From positions 1 through 44,676 of the IMG/VR virus record IMGVR_UViG_3300009790_002951: a DNA stretch of 44,676 nucleotides; one strand, written 5' to 3'. The position numbers and the translations under genes are program-made. Under the pieces are notes generated by a model. It was not told the DNA's origin. It searched no databases and was given only the letters and a program-made list of their open reading frames with translations. Of the stretch, positions 1 to 5,732 are shown one piece after another; the stretch's first letter is position 1; the number at the start of each line of letters is the position of its first letter. This stretch comes from a virus.

Positions 1-40
1 GGTGTGTTAGGCTATTTTTTTTTATGCCACATTTTTTTAC

Positions 41-48
41 TATATTTG
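41..48 (+). promoter_or_regulatory. Bacteroidetes-type -7 promoter element (TATATTTG)
   Basis: The octamer matches TAnnTTTG, the -7 element used by Bacteroidetes primary sigma factors. It is the first of ten copies in intergenic positions in this window. No clear -33 TTTG is visible at the expected distance. A transcript starting a few bases downstream would run through the large hairpin at 90-173 and then either stop at its T-run or continue into the small genes at 187 and 302. Confidence 0.5.
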
Positions 49-89
49 TAGTGTATTTCATATAATACAATTTGATAATTTGTTAGTTT

Positions 90-173
90 AGAAACCAGGC
101 TGGATATAATAAGTTTTTTTCGTTTTGGTTTGATTAATTGTTTAATAGTGTATATCTAGTCTGGGTTCTTTTT
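90..173 (+). ncRNA. Large imperfect hairpin followed by a T-run (terminator, attenuator or small RNA)
   Basis: Bases 90-108 pair with 151-169: 16 Watson-Crick pairs, two G-U pairs and one A-G mismatch over 19 positions, with a loop of 42 nt. The right arm runs straight into five T residues at 169-173. Both wobble pairs are G-U only if the + strand is transcribed, so the structure belongs to a + strand RNA. With the promoter element at 41-48 this would make an RNA of about 120 nt. It could be a terminator for a gene left of the window, an attenuator for 187-613, or an independent small RNA. It contains no convincing reading frame. Confidence 0.5.
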
Positions 174-186
174 AAAATTTAATAAT

Positions 187-315
187 ATGGTTATACACAA
201 TCAAATTTTTGATGATAAAAGCAATCATCTAAGACAAATATATGAGGCAAAGCGTTTACTAGAAAAGAATGGCTATAAGGTCGTTAAATTAGTAGAGGAG
301 AATGCCACACAGTAA
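187..315 (+). CDS. Small hypothetical protein (42 aa)
   Basis: This 42-residue frame starts at ATG 187 after an A/T-rich leader and ends at TAA 313-315, overlapping the next gene by 14 nt, which suggests translational coupling. The product is charged and mostly helical in appearance. Its C-terminal half (residues 18-38) has the pattern EAKRLLEKNGYKVVKL, a helix-turn-strand pattern often seen in tiny phage proteins. No catalytic motif or membrane segment is present. Its position right after the 90-173 hairpin makes it the first gene of its short operon. Function unknown; that it is a real gene is supported by the tight overlap and codon quality only. Confidence 0.5.
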   Translation: MVIHNQIFDDKSNHLRQIYEAKRLLEKNGYKVVKLVEENATQ

Positions 316-613
316 AGATCACCAAGGGCGCACCTTAGAGGAAGAATATCGAAGGATATTAAAGTCAGAGGGTTCTGACAGAGCTGTAATCAACTTTTTG
401 CTTACAGAAAGATATTATGCGGTCAAGACTATGATTATGGTTCGAAACGAATCTTTTGAAACTGTAATCCAAAGCTTGATGGCTAATGTAATACAGCATA
501 ATAAAGAGGGATGGGCTATTCCTGATGAGATTTATGAAAGGGTAAAACGGCAAGATGACCTAGTAAATGAATGGAAACATGTAGCCGATATGAAAGATCA
601 CCCAATAAAATGA
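302..613 (+). CDS. Hypothetical protein (103 aa)
   Basis: A 103-residue soluble, charged, probably all-helical protein. The start ATG at 302 lies inside the end of the preceding 42-aa gene, and the stop at 611-613 is followed within 8 nt by a terminator-like hairpin, so it is the last gene of the short leftmost operon. No signal peptide, membrane segment, cysteine motif or recognisable enzyme motif is visible. I do not recognise the family. Its place ahead of the chaperonin operon suggests an early or middle accessory gene, but that is positional inference only. Confidence 0.65.
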   Translation: MPHSKDHQGRTLEEEYRRILKSEGSDRAVINFLLTERYYAVKTMIMVRNESFETVIQSLMANVIQHNKEGWAIPDEIYERVKRQDDLVNEWKHVADMKDHPIK

Positions 614-620
614 TAAAACT

Positions 621-692
621 GCACAATCTCCGCACACATATAATTAGTCATAATGTAAGGAAATTCAACACTTTGCGGGGTTGTGCTTTTTT
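621..692 (+). terminator. Intrinsic terminator with a long loop
   Basis: The left arm at 621-634 (GCACAA then CUCCGCA, one bulged U) pairs with the right arm at 674-686, giving 13 pairs including one G-U. Six T residues follow at 687-692. The loop is about 39 nt, unusually long for a rho-independent terminator. It lies 8 nt after the 103-aa gene and separates it from the groEL operon. Confidence 0.75.
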
Positions 693-861
693 AAACTGCA
701 CGAAGTATCGCACACTGAAGAGGTTTGCTATACACTGTATAAATACTAGTATATATATAGCTAAAATATACTACAGAGTTATTATATTGCTATTGTATAA
801 TATATATATATAATATATACAAAATAATCAAATGATACATTTAATTCAAATTTAATTTACG
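693..861 (+). promoter_or_regulatory. AT-rich leader region of the chaperonin operon
   Basis: These 169 bases hold no convincing gene. They are extremely AT-rich, with alternating TA runs around 748-770 and 797-821, the latter flanked by TGTATA and TATACA in imperfect dyad symmetry. No exact TAnnTTTG element is visible, in contrast to most other operon starts here. The groEL operon may therefore use a different promoter type, or be read by a phage-modified or phage-encoded polymerase. That is inference; the sequence shows only base composition and symmetry. Confidence 0.35.
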
Positions 862-2457
862 ATGATAGAAAAAACCCTGACTTTTACTGACGATGCCTGG
901 AATAAAATACGAAACGGCGTCCAGCAATTAAATAGAGCTGTAGGATCTACCCTGGGGCCAAATGGAAAAACAGTTATACTGGAGGATGCGCAAGGACGTC
1001 CACACGTAACAAAAGATGGAATTACTGTTGCAGAGAGCTTGTTGTTTTCAGATCCAGTAGAAAACCTGGCGATGAGTACGGTTAGGCAAGCCAGCAAAAA
1101 AACAGCGCTTCGCGCTGGAGATGGAACTACCACTTCGATAGTACTCAGTAATGCGATCATTGCTTTGACAAATCGAAGTTTAATCCGCAACATCCACCTC
1201 TACAAAAAAGGAATGTACGATGCTAAAGATTACGTTGTAGAAACTTTGAAGAAAAGCAGTAAAAAATTAAATAAAAAAGATTTACTTGCAGTTGCATCAT
1301 TATCGGCAAACAATGACAAAAGTATTGGGAAGTTAATTGCCGAGTCCTACGATAAGGTGGGGAAGGATGGAGTGGTTGCAGTAGAGCAATCTTACAACGA
1401 AGATAGTTATGTATCGATAAAAGAAGGAACTAAAATAGATCGAGGTTGGGCGACACACCACCTAGTCACGGATTTAAATAAACGTGAATTTGTTGCTCAA
1501 TCTCCTTTTATTTTCATATGTTCTACAGAAATACAAAGTGCACAGCAGATTCTTCCGATATTACAAAACTGTGCTGAAAGCAGTAAACAAATAATAATTG
1601 TAGCAGATACCTCAGAGGAGTTTCTTGCCACTATGATTTTAAACAACAACAAGGGAAGATTCAAAGCTTGTGTGATAAAACCAGCAGGGATAGGGTATAA
1701 GAGAGATGAATTGTTAGAAGACCTCGCCCTGATGACTGGATCAAAAGTTTTTTCAGAAGCACAAGGAAATGACTTTGGTCAAATAGATACAAGTTATCTA
1801 GGGACGGCAGATAAAGTTGTGGTTTCAGAAGGAGAGACAGTTTTGTTTACAACCCCAAAAGATCAGAAAAAAATAAAAAAACTACAAAAGCATATAGAAG
1901 ATAAGTTGGCTGATGAGAAGGAGGCAGATAACGAGTGGCATTTAAGAGACAGGCTTTCTAAATTAACTGGAGGTGTTGCTACGGTGCACGTGGGCGCATC
2001 TACAGAAGTCGAAATGAAAGAAAAAATGGATAGGGTTGATGATGCTATTAGTGCTACTCGTGCTGCTTTGAAGATGGGGGTGGTTCCTGGTGGAGGAGCA
2101 ACCTTGCTTCATATAGCTAAAGATATGAGGTTACGTATTCAAGACTCAAAGTATAAAGAGGAGGAAAGCTCATATTTAGAGGGCTGGAATGTTATGATAA
2201 AAGCTTTGGCTGCTCCAATAACTACAATCCTTTATAATGCTGGTATCACTGATAAAAGATTTTCAGAGGTTACTAAAGCTATAATGTCTGATACTCCAAA
2301 AACTGGATATAATGCTTTGACTGGAGAATTAGTGGATATGTATAAAGAAAAAATTCTCGATCCAACAGCTGTGACGATAAATGTAGTTGAAAATGCTGTA
2401 AGTGTTTGTGGTGAGCTTATAACAACAGAGTGTGTTGTAACAAACGTAAGAGCATGA
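862..2457 (+). CDS. groEL: Phage-encoded chaperonin GroEL (Cpn60)
   Basis: A 531-aa group I chaperonin that would form the ATP-driven folding ring, close to the usual ~545 residues. Diagnostic features are present in order: LGPNGKTVIL (31-40), TKDGITVA (50-57), the nucleotide-binding GDGTTT (86-91, with the equivalent of E. coli Asp87), the apical region from about 190 to 370, VEMKEKMDRVDDA (383-395, Asp394 matching catalytic Asp398) and the GVVPGGG loop (406-412). The apical groove appears changed: where E. coli has Tyr199, Tyr203 and Phe204, this protein has Trp196, His200 and Leu201. The Gly-Gly-Met C-terminal tail is missing; it ends with a Cys-containing segment. The stop overlaps the groES start (ATGA). 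Probable role: folding phage capsid or tail proteins. Family assignment is very secure. Confidence 0.97.
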   Translation: MIEKTLTFTDDAWNKIRNGVQQLNRAVGSTLGPNGKTVILEDAQGRPHVTKDGITVAESLLFSDPVENLAMSTVRQASKKTALRAGDGTTTSIVLSNAIIALTNRSLIRNIHLYKKGMYDAKDYVVETLKKSSKKLNKKDLLAVASLSANNDKSIGKLIAESYDKVGKDGVVAVEQSYNEDSYVSIKEGTKIDRGWATHHLVTDLNKREFVAQSPFIFICSTEIQSAQQILPILQNCAESSKQIIIVADTSEEFLATMILNNNKGRFKACVIKPAGIGYKRDELLEDLALMTGSKVFSEAQGNDFGQIDTSYLGTADKVVVSEGETVLFTTPKDQKKIKKLQKHIEDKLADEKEADNEWHLRDRLSKLTGGVATVHVGASTEVEMKEKMDRVDDAISATRAALKMGVVPGGGATLLHIAKDMRLRIQDSKYKEEESSYLEGWNVMIKALAAPITTILYNAGITDKRFSEVTKAIMSDTPKTGYNALTGELVDMYKEKILDPTAVTINVVENAVSVCGELITTECVVTNVRA

Positions 2458-2708
2458 AAGCATTAGGAGAATATATTGTTGTTAAGCCAGAAAAAGAAGA
2501 AATTGAATCTGGTGGTGTAATTTTATCTAGCAAGACTGATAAAAATGTTCGCTACGTAAAAGGCGTAGTTGAGTCTGTTGGTGGGAAGGTAAAAGAAGTT
2601 AGCCCAGGAGATGTGGTTTATTATGATAAAATGGCAACTTCTGAAATGCGAATATCAGGTGAGATTAAATTAGTTTTACTTGAAAATGGGATTGTTGTTA
2701 AGGAATAA
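2454..2708 (+). CDS. groES: Phage-encoded co-chaperonin GroES (Cpn10)
   Basis: An 84-aa Cpn10, about 10 residues shorter than typical. It shows the N-terminal strand with VVKP (9-12), a mobile loop around 16-31 containing the hydrophobic tripeptide in GGVILSS that docks onto GroEL, then GVVESVGG and PGDVVYYDK (51-59), and the C-terminal strand LVLLENGIVV. The ATG at 2454 overlaps the groEL stop in an ATGA arrangement and is preferred over an in-frame ATG 24 nt upstream, because the extra residues (MCCNKRKS) do not fit the family. Placement after groEL is the reverse of the usual groES-groEL order. The stop shares one base with the next start. Confidence 0.93.
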   Translation: MKALGEYIVVKPEKEEIESGGVILSSKTDKNVRYVKGVVESVGGKVKEVSPGDVVYYDKMATSEMRISGEIKLVLLENGIVVKE

Positions 2709-3433
2709 TGTACATACCACTCTTCGAATATGAAGAAGACAGGCTTATTATGGAGTCGTGTTTTGTCTTTCATGGTAAAAAATATTTGTTTTACCCAGAG
2801 GGTGTAGAGTTTTATAGTTTATACAGAACTTCTAGAAAAATCAACTCAATACAAGAAGTAGAGTATGTGGCGGAAAAATTTAGGTGGCTTAATCCAAATA
2901 TTGATTACTCTGTTTTTATACGCCACATAAAACAAATGACAGATAGATCTAATGGGCATGTCATTAGAACTTATAGTGAAAAAAGAATAGAGGCTCTTTG
3001 TGAAGATGTTTGGGATAAAAAATACACAAAACCATATTGTAGAAGGAAAAGAAAAGTTATTTTTAACCCAGCTAAAATGATCCCAGTAAAAGAAAAAAGA
3101 AAAATTGTGCAGCAGTTAATCCATCCTAAAATTAGCTTTGAATCAGCTGATATCTGGAGAGCCTGCGGACAAATCCAAGGTAAGATTACTATGAAGAAGA
3201 TTGGTGTTATACTTGGGTGTAGCGCACCTACTGTGCGCAGAAGTTTCGATGATGCAATGTTGTTAAATGTTAAACTTCGAAACAGAGATATTAAAAAGGA
3301 ATCAGAGCTTATTAAGTGCAAGCGTGCTGTGGCTGAGATAAAAGACGAAGGTCTACCTGTGACTATGAGAGAACTCAAGTGTAGGGTCTCTGTAAGAGAT
3401 TACGATGTTTTGAAAAAGGCGGTCAGTCTTTGA
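2708..3433 (+). CDS. Putative helix-turn-helix DNA-binding protein (241 aa)
   Basis: Third gene of the chaperonin operon, starting on the last base of the groES stop. The 241-residue product is soluble and basic in its middle (CRRKRKVIF at 111-119). Residues about 160-180 (ITMKKIGVILGCSAPTVRRSF) have the spacing of a helix-turn-helix, with a conserved-type Gly in the turn and TVRR at the start of the recognition helix, as in sigma region 4 or resolvase-type domains. This suggests a transcription regulator or replication-associated DNA-binding protein. I do not recognise the family. Its end overlaps by 11 nt with the opposing winged-helix gene, so the two are convergent. Confidence 0.75.
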   Translation: MYIPLFEYEEDRLIMESCFVFHGKKYLFYPEGVEFYSLYRTSRKINSIQEVEYVAEKFRWLNPNIDYSVFIRHIKQMTDRSNGHVIRTYSEKRIEALCEDVWDKKYTKPYCRRKRKVIFNPAKMIPVKEKRKIVQQLIHPKISFESADIWRACGQIQGKITMKKIGVILGCSAPTVRRSFDDAMLLNVKLRNRDIKKESELIKCKRAVAEIKDEGLPVTMRELKCRVSVRDYDVLKKAVSL

Positions 3434-3911
3434 TTTTTTGATTCATTTTTTTTATCGCAATTCTGTAAACCCTGTCTGTATAAGAACTTCCTTTCATAAC
3501 AGGGTTTATTCTTGGATCTTCAGATATTTTTTCTTCTTGCAGTAATCTTTTGTAAACTAAATTACAAATACGCGAAGAGGTTATAGATAGCTCATATATT
3601 GCTTTTCTATTTGAAACTTCATTTTTTTCTCTCCAGACATTTATAAAACCTTTTTGTTTTAGCTTCCAGAATCTATTTCTATCCCAGTGCATTATATTTG
3701 AATATTCTTTGAAAGCATCCATGTCAAATCTACCTTCGTCGTATAAATACAAAAGCATTTCTAAATCTGGCTCTGATAAATTATATTTTCTTTTAACATA
3801 ATATTTAACTATCCTCCAGTATTTTAGAAAATTGTATTTACGTTCTTTTTCGTATGAGATATTATACTTTTCAGAATTTTTTCTACGCTTTATTTTTGTA
3901 GCCTTTTTCAA
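3423..3911 (-). CDS. Winged-helix DNA-binding protein, candidate repressor or switch protein
   Basis: The only minus-strand gene in the window, 162 aa. Residues about 28-125 have a winged-helix pattern (YWRIVKYYVKRKYNL, PDLEMLLYLYDEG, DAFKEYS, WDRNRFWKLKQKGFINVWRE, then the two-stranded wing KAIYELSITSSR), as in MarR-like proteins. Similar proteins are, as I recall, common in phages of Flavobacteriia. The start is taken as TTG at 3911, because an in-frame stop lies just upstream and the next ATG would remove the first helices. A minus-strand TAttTTTG element lies at 3930-3937, 18 nt upstream of the start. The gene diverges from the late operon at 3968 over a shared 56-bp region, which fits a regulator of its own and late transcription. 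Confidence 0.8.
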   Translation of the reverse strand: MKKATKIKRRKNSEKYNISYEKERKYNFLKYWRIVKYYVKRKYNLSEPDLEMLLYLYDEGRFDMDAFKEYSNIMHWDRNRFWKLKQKGFINVWREKNEVSNRKAIYELSITSSRICNLVYKRLLQEEKISEDPRINPVMKGSSYTDRVYRIAIKKMNQKIKD

Positions 3912-3919
3912 CTTAAGTT
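3910..3919. promoter_or_regulatory. Perfect 10-bp palindrome AACTTAAGTT (candidate operator)
   Basis: A perfect dyad at the very start of the minus-strand winged-helix gene, covering part of its TTG start codon and lying just downstream of its own -7 element. The location fits autoregulatory binding by the winged-helix product. A 10-bp palindrome in AT-rich DNA can arise by chance, and no second copy was found near the late promoter. Confidence 0.25.
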
Positions 3920-3929
3920 AATTTAAAAT

Positions 3930-3937
3930 CAAAAATA
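3930..3937 (-). promoter_or_regulatory. Minus-strand -7 element (TATTTTTG) for the winged-helix gene
   Basis: Reading the minus strand from 3937 to 3930 gives TAttTTTG. It ends 18 nt before the TTG start at 3911. It lies 18 bp from the oppositely oriented late -7 element at 3956-3963, so RNA polymerases bound at the two sites would probably interfere with one another. Confidence 0.55.
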
Positions 3938-3955
3938 ATGAACTTTTTTTATTTG

Positions 3956-3963
3956 TATATTTG
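3956..3963 (+). promoter_or_regulatory. -7 element (TATATTTG) of the late small-gene operon
   Basis: Matches TAnnTTTG. Only four bases (TCAC) separate it from ATG 3968, so transcription would begin at or within a base or two of the start codon, giving a leaderless mRNA. It is the likely start of the + strand late region. Confidence 0.65.
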
Positions 3964-3967
3964 TCAC

Positions 3968-4267
3968 ATGGCTAAGAGAGCAGATAAATCGAAAATGAAA
4001 TGCAATTCACCTCGTCCTAGCACAAGCCCAGGAAAGAAAAGAATGGTGAAAGCATGCTCAGGAGGAAAAGAAAAAATAATTCATTATGGAGCAAAAGGAT
4101 ACGGTCATAACTATTCTTCTGCTGCAAGAAAGTCTTTTAAGGCTAGACATAATTGTTCCTCTGCAACAAATAAGTTAACTGCTAGATACTGGGCTTGTAA
4201 AAATTTATGGGCTGGTAAAGGGGGGTCCACAAAATCATCTCCTAAATCAAAGCAAGGAAAATATTAA
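3968..4267 (+). CDS. Small basic Cys-containing phage protein (99 aa)
   Basis: A 99-aa, strongly basic protein with many Ser, Lys and Gly and five Cys (CNSP, ACSG, HNCSSA and YWACKNLW contexts). The central stretch (residues 37-80) follows a pattern I associate with a small protein common in marine phages. The start is ATG 3968, not the in-frame ATG 30 nt upstream, because the -7 promoter element lies between them at 3956-3963. It heads a run of Lys-rich small genes. No enzymatic motif is visible. Regularly spaced Cys and aromatic residues could bind a metal; high charge suggests nucleic-acid contact or a virion-internal role. Function unknown. Confidence 0.8.
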   Translation: MAKRADKSKMKCNSPRPSTSPGKKRMVKACSGGKEKIIHYGAKGYGHNYSSAARKSFKARHNCSSATNKLTARYWACKNLWAGKGGSTKSSPKSKQGKY

Positions 4268-4269
4268 AA

Positions 4270-4446
4270 ATGGCAAATCTATTTAAAAAACACAAAGGTC
4301 TTGGAGATACAGTCGAAGCAATTACAACAGCGACAGGAATTAAAGCTATTGTAAAAGCTGGATCAAAAGCCTTCAATAAACCATGTGGATGTGATGAAAG
4401 AAAAAAAACTTTAAACGATTTATTTCCCTATGGCAACAAAAAGTAA
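4270..4446 (+). CDS. Small conserved phage protein with a C-terminal CGCDERKK motif (58 aa)
   Basis: Starts 3 nt after the preceding stop and overlaps the following gene by 17 nt in another frame. The 58-residue product has a GLGDTVEAITTATGIKAIV segment (10-28) and ends with PCGCDERKKTLNDLFPY (38-54). This two-part pattern recurs, from memory, in small proteins of many marine and flavobacterial phages, usually near lysis or tail genes. The Cys-Gly-Cys pair could coordinate metal or form a disulfide. No membrane segment is obvious. Function unknown; that it is a gene is supported by the pattern and by the tight packing with neighbours. Confidence 0.8.
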   Translation: MANLFKKHKGLGDTVEAITTATGIKAIVKAGSKAFNKPCGCDERKKTLNDLFPYGNKK

Positions 4447-4597
4447 AACAAAAGCGAAAAGAGGTAACAAAATTTGTCCTGCAGGTATAGCTTGGGCTAA
4501 AAGAACATTTGACAGATATCCATCTGCTTATGCTAATATGGCTGCAAGCAAATATTGTAAAGATCCTAATTACGCAAAAAAATCAAAAAAGAAATAA
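4430..4597 (+). CDS. Small Lys-rich phage protein (55 aa)
   Basis: ATG 4430 lies inside the end of the previous gene. The 55 residues begin and end with Lys-rich segments (KSKTKAKRG, AKKSKKK) around a core CPAGIAWAKRTFDRYPSAYANMAASKYC (16-43) with one Cys at each end. The core pattern is familiar from tiny proteins of marine phages, including cyanophages, but has no assigned function that I know. The basic tails suggest binding to DNA or the inner capsid surface. It is one of seven basic mini-proteins between 3968 and 5654. Confidence 0.78.
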   Translation: MATKSKTKAKRGNKICPAGIAWAKRTFDRYPSAYANMAASKYCKDPNYAKKSKKK

Positions 4598-4601
4598 GCA
4601 T

Positions 4602-5054
4602 ATGCAACTCCCCAAAAATGGCGTAGCCAAAGAAATCCGTTCATACGTAGGATCATTATTTATCTTCCTATTTGTTATAGGTATTATAATTACATTATTA
4701 CAATTTCCTGTATTGGATTCCAATAAAGAAGTTGTCATGATGTTGATAGGAACAATTGCCGCTTCAATCCCAGTTATCATATCAAGCATAACTGGAACAA
4801 AGCCAGATGATGTGAATGCTCTTAAGGGAGAGATAGAAAAGAAAAATAATCAAATAGATTTGCTTGTTTCTGCAAAAGATAAATTAGAGGACATGGTTAT
4901 CACATTACAAAAACAAATGCTTGACAATCAAGATGATGTAATGGACAAAATAATTCTTAAAGCCGCATTAGATTACGATGATAGAGCTCAAGCAAAAGCT
5001 ATCATGAGAAAATGTAAGTGTGGTAAAAACGAATGTAAATGTGAAGGAGAATAA
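4602..5054 (+). CDS. Membrane protein with coiled coil and Cys-rich tail (150 aa)
   Basis: ATG 4602 is chosen, 4 nt after the preceding stop; an upstream in-frame start at 4509 would lie within the 55-aa gene. Two hydrophobic segments (about 16-34 and 43-63) are followed by a helical, probably coiled-coil stretch (about 70-110). The protein ends with a compact Cys-rich tail, CKCGKNECKCEGE, with four Cys in nine residues. This could be a holin-like or spanin-like protein or another inner-membrane effector; the Cys tail suggests metal binding. No family is recognised. It precedes the small-gene run that leads to the lysis genes. Confidence 0.72.
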   Translation: MQLPKNGVAKEIRSYVGSLFIFLFVIGIIITLLQFPVLDSNKEVVMMLIGTIAASIPVIISSITGTKPDDVNALKGEIEKKNNQIDLLVSAKDKLEDMVITLQKQMLDNQDDVMDKIILKAALDYDDRAQAKAIMRKCKCGKNECKCEGE

Positions 5055-5056
5055 TC

Positions 5057-5296
5057 GTGGGTGAATTAAAAAAATGGCGTGAACAAAAATGGGTTCGTAT
5101 AGGAACAGATGGTAAAATCAAAGGACCATGTGGCACTAGTAAGAATAAAAGAAACCCAGATAGATGTTTGCCATTAGCAAAAGCTAGAAGCTTATCGCAG
5201 GCTGAAAGGGCTGCCACTGCTAAAAGAAAAAAGAAAGCTGGTGGTAGTAAGAAACAATTTGTTTCTAACACAAAAAGTGCGAGAGTTAAATCATAA
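5057..5296 (+). CDS. Small basic phage protein with a GPCGTSKNKRNPDRC motif (79 aa)
   Basis: Begins with GTG at 5057, two bases after the preceding stop; no ATG gives the expected N-terminus. The 79-aa product opens with KKWREQKWVRIGTDGKIKGPCGTSKNKRNPDRCLPLAKARSL, a pattern I recognise from small proteins of marine phages and cyanophages. The two Cys are separated by 11 residues. The C-terminal half is Lys- and Ala-rich and could be disordered. The strong positive charge suggests nucleic-acid or capsid association. Function is not established. Confidence 0.78.
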   Translation: MGELKKWREQKWVRIGTDGKIKGPCGTSKNKRNPDRCLPLAKARSLSQAERAATAKRKKKAGGSKKQFVSNTKSARVKS

Positions 5297-5318
5297 ATAA
5301 CCTTTAAAATTAAAAACT

Positions 5319-5405
5319 ATGCCATACGGAAAAGGAACTTACGGAGGAAAGATGAAAAGTAAATCTAAATCCACTTCTAAGAAAAAGAAAAAAAAGAAAA
5401 AGTAA
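5319..5405 (+). CDS. Tiny poly-lysine peptide (28 aa)
   Basis: A 28-aa frame: a short Gly/Tyr-containing start (MPYGKGTYGGKM) followed by alternating Lys and Ser and a terminal run of eight Lys. The ATG at 5319 has an A-rich leader and the sequence AACCTTTAAAA 10 nt upstream, also found at the same distance before the capsid gene. Such peptides fit the basic mini-protein theme of this cluster and could bind DNA or polyanionic surfaces. Because it is so short and composed mostly of AAA/AAG codons, it could also be a chance frame in an A-rich stretch, but its spacing fits the operon. Confidence 0.6.
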   Translation: MPYGKGTYGGKMKSKSKSTSKKKKKKKK

Positions 5406-5411
5406 ATAATT

Positions 5412-5654
5412 ATGAGTTTAGGCAGAACTGCTTTATATTACAGGAGCAACCCAAAGGCGAGAGCCAAAAAGGCTGCTTACGATAGCGTGTTTCAGAAAAA
5501 AAAGAAGCAAGTTAAAAAGCGTGTAGAGTGTAACGCCTTTAATCGTAAATTTGGAAAAAAAGGAGACAAGATGGATTGTTCACACAAGAATGGAACTATT
5601 GTCTCAGAACATAGAAAAAAAAATAGAGCTAGAGGAGGAGCAAAAAAGAAATGA
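5412..5654 (+). CDS. Small basic phage protein (80 aa)
   Basis: An 80-aa, highly basic protein opening with SLGRTALYYRSNPKARAKKAAYDSVFQKKKKQVKKRVECNAFNRK, then MDCSHKNGTIVSEHRKKNRARGGAKKK. The NRKFGKKGDKMDCSHKNG segment resembles the small HNH-like or phage ribbon proteins of marine phages, but the His/Asn arrangement of a working HNH nuclease is not clearly present. The stop overlaps the start of the CDGSH peptide (ATGA). It belongs to the Lys-rich cluster. Function unknown. Confidence 0.78.
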   Translation: MSLGRTALYYRSNPKARAKKAAYDSVFQKKKKQVKKRVECNAFNRKFGKKGDKMDCSHKNGTIVSEHRKKNRARGGAKKK

Positions 5655-5731
5655 AAACAAAACCATGTGTATGCGGAACAACGCAAAACCCAACAGGGCT
5701 TTGTGATGGATCACATTTAAATATTAAATAA
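5651..5731 (+). CDS. 26-residue CDGSH-type iron-sulfur peptide
   Basis: A complete 26-aa gene with start overlapping the previous stop by 4 nt (ATGA) and stop 1 nt before the next ATG. It contains Cys6-x-Cys8, then nine residues, then Cys18-Asp-Gly-Ser-His22: the three-Cys, one-His ligand set of CDGSH proteins (mitoNEET family), which hold a 2Fe-2S cluster. The spacing between the Cys pair and CDGSH is one residue longer than the usual eight, and the Pro is shifted. Real CDGSH domains are about 40 residues and dimeric, so a stand-alone 26-mer is extremely reduced. It may bind a cluster, a zinc ion, or only mimic the loop. Confidence 0.7.
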   Translation: MKTKPCVCGTTQNPTGLCDGSHLNIK

Positions 5732-5732
5732 A

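Noticed and set aside
571-813. 80-aa + strand frame after the 103-aa gene
   Set aside because: It runs through the terminator hairpin and an AT-rich non-coding stretch, and its residue composition is unlike the neighbouring genes.
3938-3967. N-terminal extension MNFFYLYICH of the 99-aa protein
   Set aside because: The extension contains the -7 promoter element and would start upstream of the transcript.
4509-4601. N-terminal extension of the 150-aa membrane protein
   Set aside because: It overlaps the 55-aa gene in full and has no start context; ATG 4602 sits right after that gene's stop.
5412-5654. HNH endonuclease
   Set aside because: The His/Asn spacing and the zinc-binding Cys pairs of HNH enzymes are not present; only a short basic protein is supported.
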